From positions 1 through 21,221 of the IMG/VR virus record IMGVR_UViG_3300021964_000669: 21,221 nt of DNA, one strand, 5' to 3'. Below are positions 13,530-20,299 of this stretch, piece by piece (position 1 is the stretch's first letter; every line of letters begins with the position of its first letter). Source of the stretch: a virus. The position numbers and the translations under genes are program-made. The notes beneath the pieces are model-generated. The model had not been told where the DNA came from and did not search any database. It was given only the letters and a program-made list of their open reading frames with translations.

Positions 13530-14633
13530 ATGAGTAAGACAGTATTCAACCGAGAAAAGGTAGATTTCACTAAAGAATATATGTTCTTTGGAGCGGATCA
13601 AAACACACAAAGATATGACGTATTTAAGTACCCGGAGTATGATAAATTAAATCAAACCATGCTCAGTTATTTTTGGCGACCAGAAGAAGTTTCGCTACAG
13701 AAAGACCGAGGCGACTACGCAGACTTTCGTCCGGAACAAAAGCATATCTTTACCAGTAACCTAAAGTATCAAACACTGCTAGACAGTGTACAAGGACGAG
13801 GACCTTGTTTGTCGTTTTTGCCACACTGTTCTAATCCAGAATTAGAAAGTTGTATTGTTGCTTGGGACTTTTTTGAAACTATTCACTCACGTTCATATAC
13901 ACATATTGTTAAAAACGTTTACCCAGATCCAGCAGAAGTATTTGACACTATCCTGGACGACGAAAAGATTATTGAACGTGCCGAAAGTGTAACCAAAGAA
14001 TACGATGCGTTTAATGAAATTGCTGACGCATATTTCCACAAAGGCAAAGGAAACATCTATGATGTTAAGAAAGCATTGTACAAAGCAATGATGACTGTTA
14101 ACATCCTCGAAGGGCTACGTTTCTATGTTTCATTTGCTTGTACGTTTGCGTTTGGCGAGTTGAAACTAATGGAAGGTTCAGCAAAGATTATTTCATTGAT
14201 TGCTCGTGATGAAGCAACACACTTAAACTTGTCAACACATATTCTAAAGCATTGGGCAAAAGGTGATGATGATCCCGACTTTGTAAAGATTGCTAAAGAA
14301 TGTGAAGAAGAAATGTATGACATGTGGCGAGAGTGTGTTGAAGAAGAAAAGCGTTGGGCAGACTATCTGTTCAAAGACGGTTCTATGATTGGTTTGAATA
14401 CTAATCTACTCCATGCTTATGTTGAGTTCATTGCTAACAAGCGATTGAAAGCGTTAGGTATGAAAACAATTTACGACCGTCCGCTTAATACTAACCCACT
14501 ACCTTGGACACAGCATTGGCTTTCTAGTGCTGGACTTCAAGTTGCTCCACAAGAAACAGAAGTTGAATCATATTTGATTGGCGGAGTTAAACAAGATATT
14601 TCCGAGGACACTTTTAAAGGATTCAAACTATGA
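13530..14633 (+). CDS. nrdB: Ribonucleoside-diphosphate reductase class Ia, beta subunit
   Basis: A 367-aa radical-generating partner of NrdA. Start chosen at ATG 13530 because MSKTVFN aligns with E. coli NrdB MAYTTFS; ATG 13503, with AGGA 3 nt upstream, is possible. The diiron ligands are all present: D85 (LLDS), E116 and H119 (ETIHSRSY), the LEGLRF glutamate, and the E..H of ARDEATH. The radical tyrosine is Y123. The C-terminal tail (SEDTFKGFKL) fits the peptide that docks on NrdA. The Tyr and acidic ligands place it in class Ia rather than Ib or Ic. Its stop overlaps the next small gene through ATGA. Confidence 0.97.
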   Translation: MSKTVFNREKVDFTKEYMFFGADQNTQRYDVFKYPEYDKLNQTMLSYFWRPEEVSLQKDRGDYADFRPEQKHIFTSNLKYQTLLDSVQGRGPCLSFLPHCSNPELESCIVAWDFFETIHSRSYTHIVKNVYPDPAEVFDTILDDEKIIERAESVTKEYDAFNEIADAYFHKGKGNIYDVKKALYKAMMTVNILEGLRFYVSFACTFAFGELKLMEGSAKIISLIARDEATHLNLSTHILKHWAKGDDDPDFVKIAKECEEEMYDMWRECVEEEKRWADYLFKDGSMIGLNTNLLHAYVEFIANKRLKALGMKTIYDRPLNTNPLPWTQHWLSSAGLQVAPQETEVESYLIGGVKQDISEDTFKGFKL

Positions 14634-14731
14634 TTAAGTTTTTTAAAAATTTGTTTAGCAATCATAACAAGTTGCCAAACGGTGTGCTACATAGAGCACA
14701 CTCAACACGCTATGAGGACTTGTGCCAATGA
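14630..14731 (+). CDS. 33-aa protein between nrdB and glutaredoxin
   Basis: ATGA overlaps with both neighbours (14630-14633 and 14728-14731) support it as a real gene. Sequence begins MIKFFKNLFSNHNKLP, a short amphipathic, basic, hydrophobic helix. It ends RYEDLCQ with a single cysteine. Too short for a fold call; possibly a membrane-associated or NrdAB-related microprotein. No family recognised. Confidence 0.6.
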   Translation: MIKFFKNLFSNHNKLPNGVLHRAHSTRYEDLCQ

Positions 14732-14979
14732 TAGAAATATATGGAAAACCGCAATGTCCCTTTTGTGAAAAAGCAAAAAATATTTGTGAACAAAGACAAC
14801 TAAAATTTGAATACAAACAACTAGGTACAGACTTTGACCGTGACTTTATTATGGAGATGTTTCCAACAGCTAGAACATTCCCTCAAATTAAAGTAAGCGG
14901 CAAAAGTGTCGGAGGATATGATCAGTTTGTAGAATATTTAGACAACACTAATTATAACGGAACAGGACACTCACTATAA
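14728..14979 (+). CDS. grxC: Glutaredoxin
   Basis: An 83-aa protein with an N-terminal strand (MIEIYG) followed by the dithiol active site C10-P-F-C13, then EKAKNICEQRQ. It has the TFPQI loop before the cis-proline strand and GGYDQF in the glutathione-binding position. Start set at ATG 14728 in the ATGA overlap; an in-frame GTG two codons earlier is less likely. It probably reduces the NrdA shuttle cysteines, as phage glutaredoxins do beside nrdAB. The gene symbol is by analogy with E. coli Grx3; T4's nrdC is the functional counterpart. Confidence 0.9.
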   Translation: MIEIYGKPQCPFCEKAKNICEQRQLKFEYKQLGTDFDRDFIMEMFPTARTFPQIKVSGKSVGGYDQFVEYLDNTNYNGTGHSL

Positions 14980-15278
14980 TGATAATTCAAACACCACACA
15001 AAGCAGGAGACATTATCTCATTAAAAGTCACTAGTGGAGAAGAAATAATTTGTAAACTAGTTGAAGAAACAGACAATGTACTGATTGTATCTAAGCCATT
15101 TGCTTTGGTACCAGGAGGGCAAGGCGGCTTAGGAATGATGCCTTGGATCTTGAGCATTAACCCTGACACAAAAGTTACAATAAATAAAAATACAATAATG
15201 CTAAATCAAAAAACAGATGATGGCATTAGCAAGCAATATCTCGAACAAACAACGGGATTAACTATGGTAACTAAGTAA
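14979..15278 (+). CDS. Small beta-rich protein, possibly Sm-like
   Basis: A 99-aa protein overlapping the glutaredoxin stop as TAATG. Residues 10-75 are a series of short strands (DIISLKVTSGEEIICKLV, DNVLIVSKPFALV, KVTINKNTIML) separated by a glycine-rich turn (GGQGGLGMM). The strand order and the VTSGEEI...I.KP pattern are those of small barrel (Sm/Hfq-like) proteins conserved in T4-like marine phages; this fold is suggested, not demonstrated. No signal peptide. Function unknown. Confidence 0.7.
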   Translation: MIIQTPHKAGDIISLKVTSGEEIICKLVEETDNVLIVSKPFALVPGGQGGLGMMPWILSINPDTKVTINKNTIMLNQKTDDGISKQYLEQTTGLTMVTK

Positions 15279-15305
15279 GCAAGAAACTAGGTAAGGAGTT
15301 CTTAA

Positions 15306-16091
15306 ATGGCACAATATACAGCAATGACCTTAACTGGTCAAACCAGCGGAACCTTTACTGGTGTTGATTACACTAGTGAACTTAACGCAATCGCCTCTGC
15401 GCTTGAAGGTGTCAGAAGTGAACTAACAACTATGAACCAATCAATAACAGGTCAGAACACCACGTTCAATGCTAATTTTACTGCCGCTTTCCAAGCAGGT
15501 TCTCATCTAAACCTAGGTACTATTTCAAATGTATTAAATGCTGTACTTGTAGAACAAAGCGCAGGCCACGCACAAGTAGCAAGATCAGCAAATGCTCTTA
15601 CTGCGATAGGAGCGGCCATGGTAGAAGGCAATGATAACGTTGGCGGCAAAATTGCCAGTGGACTAGCGCAACTCAATGCGAGCCAAGCAGTACAGATTGC
15701 TCAAAACTCAAAGAAAACAGCATTTGAGCAAGCGGCGACACAAGCGGCTCTTGAAAGATCAGGACTACCACCTGTTGAAGTTCCACAACCTGATATCGAA
15801 AATGTAATTAAAGAAGCTGTAGGAGATGCTACGATTGTGAGTGCGCAAACAAAAGCAACTGGTTTTGTTACAACACAAATTGACGAAGCTCTTAGTTTTG
15901 GTACTGATGTAGTTACTAATCAGATTAGTCAATTCCAGTTTGTTCAGAACGCTACCTTAAAATGGAATAACTTTACAAGCTCGCTTACTGGTGATACTCC
16001 AGTGGCTGACAAAGGTGAGGCCGGAACAAGAGATACAGCCGCTCAAGCACTGATCACCGGACTCGCTAACACTGGGTCTCCACCTGTATAA
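15306..16091 (+). CDS. Probable virion structural protein, 261 aa
   Basis: Has an AAGGAG ribosome site 7 nt upstream, but no obvious late box before it. Polar composition, rich in Ala, Thr, Gln and Asn, with strands alternating with long Ala-rich helices (LNAIASALEGVRSELTTMNQ; KKTAFEQAATQAALERS). The repetitive GQNTTFNANFTAAF and the Gln/Asn content fit a phage fibre or baseplate protein. No motif links it to a named family. Followed within two bases by an oxygenase gene. Confidence 0.65.
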   Translation: MAQYTAMTLTGQTSGTFTGVDYTSELNAIASALEGVRSELTTMNQSITGQNTTFNANFTAAFQAGSHLNLGTISNVLNAVLVEQSAGHAQVARSANALTAIGAAMVEGNDNVGGKIASGLAQLNASQAVQIAQNSKKTAFEQAATQAALERSGLPPVEVPQPDIENVIKEAVGDATIVSAQTKATGFVTTQIDEALSFGTDVVTNQISQFQFVQNATLKWNNFTSSLTGDTPVADKGEAGTRDTAAQALITGLANTGSPPV

Positions 16092-16092
16092 T

Positions 16093-16647
16093 ATGATAAG
16101 AGCTTGTCCATATTGGTTATATGATAATCAACCACTAGTTGATCTTGCTGACGAAATTCTAAAAGCAGATCTACAAGTCAACACAGCAGAAACTGACACT
16201 CAGGATAATGTCAACAACAGAACTAGTAGTGTAAAGTTCCTCACAGCACAGGACCATCTAGGCAAAGAAATATTTGGAAAAGTATGGGGATATGTAACTG
16301 ATGCTAACATACAGGCAGGTTGGAATTTTAATGTTACAACTTGTGAGCCTTTCCAATACACAGAATATTCAAACAATCAAAAATACGATTGGCATATAGA
16401 TAATCGGTTTGATGAAGATGATATTCGTAAACTAAGTTTTACCATGTTATTAACAGACGATCATGAAGGCGGAGATTTTCAATTCGAATTAGGTAGCCCC
16501 GCTGACAAATTAAGAATAACTACTATTAGCATGAAGAAAGGCGACCTTGTGATATTTCCAAGTTATGCTTGGCACAGGGTTACACCAGTAAAAGACGGAA
16601 CAAGGAAAAGTTTGGTCGGCTGGTGTAGAGGACCTCAGTTCGTTTAG
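16093..16647 (+). CDS. 2-oxoglutarate/Fe(II)-dependent oxygenase (prolyl 4-hydroxylase-like)
   Basis: A 184-aa protein with the double-stranded beta-helix iron motif: H101-x-D103 (WHID), a distal H161 (AWHRVTPV), and R171 ten residues later for 2-oxoglutarate binding. The GGDFQFEL and GDLVIFPSYAW strands are typical of the P4Hc family, which hydroxylates protein side chains and sometimes nucleic acid. Such enzymes are common in marine T4-like phages, often near structural genes. Substrate unknown; a tail or virion protein is likely given the PAAR and structural neighbours. Confidence 0.9.
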   Translation: MIRACPYWLYDNQPLVDLADEILKADLQVNTAETDTQDNVNNRTSSVKFLTAQDHLGKEIFGKVWGYVTDANIQAGWNFNVTTCEPFQYTEYSNNQKYDWHIDNRFDEDDIRKLSFTMLLTDDHEGGDFQFELGSPADKLRITTISMKKGDLVIFPSYAWHRVTPVKDGTRKSLVGWCRGPQFV

Positions 16648-16656
16648 GAAAATATT

Positions 16657-16914
16657 ATGGCAAAATTTTTAGCAGTAATTAATGAAGACGTAGCAGACGC
16701 AGTAATTATTGCTAGTCCGAATACATCTGTAAGAGCAAATTTTAATGATGTTGCTACTATAGGTGCTACTACTGCAAAAGGCAGTGTAGTAGTTACAGGC
16801 AGTGGAAGTATCAGTGTAGAAGGCAAACGATTAGCAAGAACTACTGATTCAACTAACACAGGCGCCGCCATTCAAACAGGGTCCAATAGTCAAACAATAT
16901 GTGCAGGAGACTAA
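16657..16914 (+). CDS. PAAR-like tail spike tip protein
   Basis: An 85-aa protein whose C-terminal half carries PAAR-repeat features: VTGSGSISVEGKRLARTTDS, then GAAIQTGSNSQTICAGD. These repeats fold into a short cone that binds metal and caps the VgrG/gp5-type spike, as does T4 gp5.4. The first 40 residues are a beta-rich lead-in. Similar short PAAR proteins lie among baseplate genes in many myoviruses. Followed by a gene starting one base after its stop. Confidence 0.85.
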   Translation: MAKFLAVINEDVADAVIIASPNTSVRANFNDVATIGATTAKGSVVVTGSGSISVEGKRLARTTDSTNTGAAIQTGSNSQTICAGD

Positions 16915-16915
16915 A

Positions 16916-17335
16916 TTGGACAACATTAAAAAACATTTATACAAAGCACTCGGTTTCATCTGTGTAGGCTTAGCCTATATTGGATTTATTACACCGGGTA
17001 TACCATTTTCAATCTTTCTTGTTATAGCGGCTTGGGCATTTGCCAAAAGCAGTCCTAAAATGGAGGCATGGTTATATAATCACCCTTGGTTTGGCAAGTT
17101 TCTAACTAACTGGAACAAGAAGCGAGTATTTCCTACTAAAGGAAAATATGCGATGATTGCTGTAATGTCATCGACTCTAGCAATAACTTACTATACTACT
17201 GGAAACCTTAAAGCAGTACTATGGAGCGGAGGCTTTATGGCGCTAGTCGCTATATGGGCTTGGAGATATCCAGGCAGTGAAGAAGAACACGCTCGTAGAA
17301 TTAAACAAGGTGAAAGAGTAGCATGGCTGAAATAA
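16916..17335 (+). CDS. YbaN/DUF454-family inner-membrane protein
   Basis: A 139-aa membrane protein. TTG 16916 is chosen because AGGAG lies 6 nt upstream; GTG 16901 has no ribosome site. It matches the DUF454 layout: a first span (ALGFICVGLAYIGFITPGIPF), a second span (SIFLVIAAWAFAKSS), then the SPKMEAWLYNHPWFGKFLTNW motif. A further hydrophobic pair follows (YAMIAVMSSTLAITYY and VLWSGGFMALVAIWAW). Host YbaN proteins are inner-membrane proteins of unknown function; a phage copy is uncommon. The gene starts just after the PAAR gene and its end overlaps the next oxygenase-like gene. Confidence 0.85.
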   Translation: MDNIKKHLYKALGFICVGLAYIGFITPGIPFSIFLVIAAWAFAKSSPKMEAWLYNHPWFGKFLTNWNKKRVFPTKGKYAMIAVMSSTLAITYYTTGNLKAVLWSGGFMALVAIWAWRYPGSEEEHARRIKQGERVAWLK

Positions 17336-17958
17336 ATCACGAAGTAATACCTTTATTTTCAATTCCTTTATACAAAAGTCAACTAGCACCCCTTGACCCA
17401 CTTATGTTTCAAAAGTTATCTCGTCATGAGTGGGAAAAGAACGAAGGGTTCGTGACGCATGTAGAAACTGCTGAACGACATCTACTAGATAGACCAGAGT
17501 ATAAAGGACTTAAGAAATCAATACAAGAACATGTTGATCACTTTGCTTATGAAGTAATAGGTAGTCAGCGTGATATCAGTTGGGAAATAACAACTAGTTG
17601 GGTTAATAGATCAAACAAGGACGACTATCACACAAGTCATTGGCACAGTAACAGTTTAATCAGTGGTGTATTTTATATTAACACAAATCCAGATAGTGGT
17701 GCTATTGTATTCCATAAAGACAAAGATCATAAAAACTTATGGGGAGATACATTGCGTATTGACTGGGATAAAGAAACTGATTACAATACAGAAGCCGTTG
17801 GCATACTACCAAAAACAAACGAGATTTTAATGTTTCCTAGCATTTTAGCACATTCAGTATTAACAAACACTTCTAACGAAAGTAGATATAGTTTGGCATT
17901 CAATGTCTTTCCAAGAGGAATCTTTGGCAAGGGCGGAAACAGTGAATTGAGTTTATAA
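17323..17958 (+). CDS. Putative 2-oxoglutarate/Fe(II) oxygenase (TIGR02466-like)
   Basis: A 211-aa protein overlapping the end of the DUF454 gene. Motifs typical of the 2OG-FeII_Oxy_5 group are visible: HWHSNSLISGVFYIN (H106, H108), SGAIVFHKD, EILMFPSILAHSVLTN (H177) and SRYSLAFNVFPRG (R188). The usual H-x-D iron pair is replaced by H-x-H or H-x-N here, as in other members of this family from memory, so activity needs testing. Substrate unknown. It is the second oxygenase-type gene within 1.2 kb and shares a transcript with spike and membrane genes. Confidence 0.8.
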   Translation: MAEINHEVIPLFSIPLYKSQLAPLDPLMFQKLSRHEWEKNEGFVTHVETAERHLLDRPEYKGLKKSIQEHVDHFAYEVIGSQRDISWEITTSWVNRSNKDDYHTSHWHSNSLISGVFYINTNPDSGAIVFHKDKDHKNLWGDTLRIDWDKETDYNTEAVGILPKTNEILMFPSILAHSVLTNTSNESRYSLAFNVFPRGIFGKGGNSELSL

Positions 17959-18131
17959 TGTGGGAACTTTGGTGTAAAGCAATAGGGGAAAAAGCATATG
18001 AAGACAACCGTAGAGCTGACAGTGTGGCTATTATTAGGACTATCTGGATCCTGTTACATATTGCTACTTGTTTGGCCATTATACTTAATGCTATAGCCAA
18101 TCACGGCTGGAATCTAATATTTTTAGGTTGA
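17958..18131 (+). CDS. 57-aa single-span membrane protein
   Basis: ATG overlaps the preceding stop as TAATG. Layout: a short N-terminal cytoplasmic part (MWELWCKAIGEKAYEDNRRAD), one hydrophobic span (VAIIRTIWILLHIATCLAII), then a short tail. I recall small proteins with this MWELWCKA.GEKA opening in marine T4-like phages. Its TGA overlaps the TTGACA of the tmRNA promoter. Function unknown. Confidence 0.8.
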   Translation: MWELWCKAIGEKAYEDNRRADSVAIIRTIWILLHIATCLAIILNAIANHGWNLIFLG

Positions 18132-18157
18132 CAAAATTTAAAATAGATGCTTAAATA
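18128..18157 (+). promoter_or_regulatory. Promoter of the tmRNA gene (sigma70-like with overlapping late box)
   Basis: TTGACA (18128-18133), 17-nt spacer and TTAAAT (18151-18156). The late-type octamer CTTAAATA (18150-18157) overlaps the -10. Either would start transcription near 18163, just before the acceptor piece. The -35 overlaps the stop of the gene before it. Confidence 0.6.
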
Positions 18158-18163
18158 TACTTG

Positions 18164-18441
18164 TAACGTTGAAGCCAATCAACGACATTCTGGACCCGGG
18201 GGCGGTACCCGGCGACTCCACCATAAACACATCATGGTCCTAGATGAAGGAAATTGGTGTGTTTATGATGGGGTCGAAATAGGATCGACAGGTGTAATAG
18301 AGAACGTGGAGTTACCGGTAGGCGATGACCGTAAATCAAGCAACTTTATAGACGCAAACGATAATTTTGCTTCTGAGGATTTTGCCCTAGCGGCATAATC
18401 ACTCGGGGTGGGCAACCGGCCTAGCAACAGAAACGGTTGCG
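18164..18441 (+). ncRNA. ssrA: Permuted, two-piece transfer-messenger RNA (tmRNA)
   Basis: Rescues stalled ribosomes by tagging unfinished proteins. The gene is in circularly permuted order. The acceptor piece comes first: a 6-bp hairpin (18167-18184), a T arm CCGGG/CCCGG with a 7-nt loop (18196-18212), the acceptor strand CGACTCC (18213-18219) and ACCA (18220-18223). A 46-nt intervening segment (18224-18269) has ends pairing through ATAAACACA/TGTGTTTAT. The coding piece starts GGGGTCG (18270). GGGGTCG pairs with CGACTCC over 7 bp, keeping the G3-U pair that alanyl-tRNA synthetase reads. A D-loop-like GGATCGACAGG follows, then a resume codon GCA at 18354 and the tag ANDNFASEDFALAA ending in TAA at 18396-18398. 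The 3' end has a GCAACCG/CGGTTGC hairpin. The ANDN...AA tag is alphaproteobacterial in style. Exact 5' and 3' processing ends are estimated. Confidence 0.95.
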
Positions 18442-18447
18442 CTTTCC

Positions 18448-18455
18448 AATAAATA
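18448..18455 (+). promoter_or_regulatory. Late-type promoter AATAAATA giving a leaderless start
   Basis: AATAAATA followed by five bases and then ATG 18461. With T4 late spacing (box at -13 to -6), the first transcribed base is the A of that ATG. No ribosome site is present. Confidence 0.55.
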
Positions 18456-18460
18456 CTGTC

Positions 18461-19018
18461 ATGAACAAGACTTTTAGATTAGACTATCGACCACTCCTCG
18501 GCAGTAGACCAACAAAATTCGGACCAAGTAATTATAAAGATTTAATATCTATATCAGTTAACGGAGTTGTTGTAGAGTCATTTGACTTGTCTTCAGTAAT
18601 AACAGGATACAGTGTAGAAAAACCAATTGTACTTAACGCAAACGGTACTAACACTATAGTAATCAACCTACAACAGATTTTAGGCGATGACGTGTCCGAA
18701 ATTACAGGCACGACAGAGTTTTCTCCAGTTAAAGATTCTCTTTGGAGAGTTTCTAATACTTACGATTGGAGACAAGTATCAGACGATAAAATAAAACAAA
18801 TTGACAATATTCTTAAAATTGACCATGAAGGGTTTTTATTTAAGGTCAATGATATTGTAATAAATCAAGTTGATAAACTAGAAGCAGGTGCCTTATATTC
18901 TAATAGCATTATGAATAATTGGGACACTATTAACCCTCTTGTATTCACATATGAAGAATTTGGTGTTACTACTAAAAATCAAAAATTTGTTACTTCTTTT
19001 TCTTACCAAATTAAATAA
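18461..19018 (+). CDS. Unrecognised 185-aa beta-rich protein
   Basis: ATG 18461 is chosen; the frame also opens at TTG 18437, but that lies in the tmRNA 3' hairpin. Soluble, Asn/Val/Ile-rich and predicted beta-strand throughout (SISVNGVVVESFDLSSVITGY; DEISEI-type loops), ending FVTSFSYQIK. No signal peptide or membrane segment. The composition fits a late virion or tail component. Driven by its own late box in a leaderless arrangement. No family recognised. Confidence 0.7.
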   Translation: MNKTFRLDYRPLLGSRPTKFGPSNYKDLISISVNGVVVESFDLSSVITGYSVEKPIVLNANGTNTIVINLQQILGDDVSEITGTTEFSPVKDSLWRVSNTYDWRQVSDDKIKQIDNILKIDHEGFLFKVNDIVINQVDKLEAGALYSNSIMNNWDTINPLVFTYEEFGVTTKNQKFVTSFSYQIK

Positions 19019-19023
19019 AACAC

Positions 19024-19098
19024 TTGACAATTTCCATAAAATATCATATACTGTTATTAGTTAAAACTACATAGAAGAAAAAGTATGTTTTTTTAACT
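19024..19098 (+). promoter_or_regulatory. Sigma70-type promoter with long 5' hairpin
   Basis: TTGACA (19024-19029), 17-nt spacer, TATACT (19047-19052): the best sigma70 match in the window. From the predicted start near 19059, the RNA folds as AGTTAAAA/TTTTAACT (19059-19066/19091-19098) with an inner ACATA/TATGT stem (19069-19073/19084-19088). Confidence 0.75.
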
Positions 19099-19109
19099 GT
19101 TTCTACTAA

Positions 19110-19117
19110 CCTAAATA
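19110..19117 (+). promoter_or_regulatory. Possible late box CCTAAATA
   Basis: TAAATA core 17 nt before ATG 19134, downstream of the sigma70-type promoter for the same gene. The hydrolase may be transcribed by both systems. Confidence 0.4.
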
Positions 19118-19133
19118 GAGTATGAGGATTTTT

Positions 19134-19739
19134 ATGAAACTAAGTATATCGACGTTTTTGGTTGTACTAACTACAACACTTAGCATAGCGGGTGTTTCAA
19201 ATGGTGATACTATCAGACTCGATCACAACGACGGAACTACGACATATCTAGTAAACGGCGTTGAGCAAAAAACAATTCCACATCTTTACACAGAAGAATC
19301 AGAACCAGAACTTTACTGTTTGGCTTTAAACATCTATCACGAAAGTAGATCGGATAACCTAGCAGGACAAGCGGCTGTTGCTGATGTAGTCCTTAACAGG
19401 GTAAATGATAAACGATGGCCTAGCACTATATGTGAAGTAATCAAGCAAGGTCCAATATCTAAATGGTGGAAAGAAGAAAAAGGCAAAGAAGTTCCAATTA
19501 GGAATCGTTGCCAATTTAGTTGGTGGTGTGACGGAAAAAATGATGAACCGCTTCAACCTCTAGCATGGCGGAAAGCACAGGAAATTGCTTACCATATCGT
19601 GAACAGTAATCTTTTCCGCGGTGTAACAGAAGGTGCTACACACTATCACGCAACTTATGTAGATCCACATTGGAATAAATCAATGATCGAAATTGGACGC
19701 ATAGGTGAGCATATATTCTATAAAAGTTTACCAAAATAA
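19134..19739 (+). CDS. Secreted SleB-type cell-wall hydrolase (Hydrolase_2), probable endolysin
   Basis: ATG 19134 is chosen: GAGGAT lies just upstream and the product then starts with a typical signal peptide (MKLSISTFLVVLTTTLSIA). ATG 19122 would add four residues. Residues 61-200 match the SleB/Hydrolase_2 domain: LALNIYHESRSDNLAGQAAVADVVLNRV with the catalytic-type glutamate, then CQFSWWCDG, and GATHYHATYVDPHW near the end. These enzymes cut peptidoglycan glycan strands. A secreted lysin implies Sec export and a holin-independent or pinholin-type release. Two promoter types precede it. Confidence 0.9.
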   Translation: MKLSISTFLVVLTTTLSIAGVSNGDTIRLDHNDGTTTYLVNGVEQKTIPHLYTEESEPELYCLALNIYHESRSDNLAGQAAVADVVLNRVNDKRWPSTICEVIKQGPISKWWKEEKGKEVPIRNRCQFSWWCDGKNDEPLQPLAWRKAQEIAYHIVNSNLFRGVTEGATHYHATYVDPHWNKSMIEIGRIGEHIFYKSLPK

Positions 19740-19749
19740 ACAAAAAAGG

Positions 19750-19778
19750 TTGACTATTAAGTTACTTTATAGTAATAT
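19750..19778 (+). promoter_or_regulatory. Sigma70-like promoter for the lipoprotein genes
   Basis: TTGACT (19750-19755), 17-nt spacer and TAATAT (19773-19778), about 40 nt upstream of the lipoprotein gene at 19819. Confidence 0.55.
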
Positions 19779-19818
19779 ATGCATACATTAACACATACAC
19801 ACAGAAAGAGGTATGACT

Positions 19819-20298
19819 ATGAAAGGCACATTTAAGGCAGTAACATTGGCGGCAACACTACTAACACTAGGTGCGTGTAGCTCAATGACAACTATAGCAG
19901 AGCGTGATTCGTACGCACAACCGAAGTGGTACGCAGACTGCGCTCAATCAGGATCAGAAGGTTGGTTCTGGTGGGAAAAAGAATACGCATACGCTTGTGG
20001 CGCTGGAGAATCTAAATTCCAACAAGCCGCAGAAGAGCAGATGTATGCTATTGCGATGAATAACTTTGCGAAGCGTATTAATGGTAAAGTTAATTCTGAA
20101 ACTAACATTGACATCAAGAACAATGTTAAAAACACTTCAACACAAATTAGTTACAAAGTAACTGATACAGCAATTACACAGCACCTTGAAGAAGAACGTT
20201 CGACGTTTGTGTATGCTGGTCAGCAATTTACTTTTGTTAAGTTGAAGATGCCTAAAGAAGTATTTGATCAATTGGTAGTAGAAAATAAGGGGCAGTAA
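19819..20298 (+). CDS. LPP20-like outer-membrane lipoprotein
   Basis: Start at ATG 19819, 7 nt after GAGG; ATG 19813 is only 1 nt from it. The signal peptide ends in a lipobox LGAC at residues 17-20, so the mature protein is a lipoprotein. The body has PKWYADCAQSGS, then an alanine-rich helix (KFQQAAEEQMYAIAMNNFAKRI) and the repeated polar strands of the LPP20 family. Bacterial LPP20 proteins are outer-membrane or flagellar-associated lipoproteins. In a phage it may alter the host envelope, for example to block superinfection or aid lysis; this is inference. Confidence 0.8.
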   Translation: MKGTFKAVTLAATLLTLGACSSMTTIAERDSYAQPKWYADCAQSGSEGWFWWEKEYAYACGAGESKFQQAAEEQMYAIAMNNFAKRINGKVNSETNIDIKNNVKNTSTQISYKVTDTAITQHLEEERSTFVYAGQQFTFVKLKMPKEVFDQLVVENKGQ

Positions 20299-20299
20299 C

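Noticed and set aside
11119-14633. Intein, intron or frameshift in nrdA/nrdB
   Set aside because: Both reading frames are continuous, of normal length, with all catalytic residues.
18147-18398. An 83-aa reading frame starting MLKYTCNVEANQRHS
   Set aside because: It spans the tmRNA acceptor piece, intervening segment and coding piece; only the last 14 codons are translated, as the tag.
18128-18470. The tmRNA gene as a prophage attachment site
   Set aside because: No integrase, excisionase or duplicated tmRNA end is visible, and the gene is intact inside a lytic-type array.
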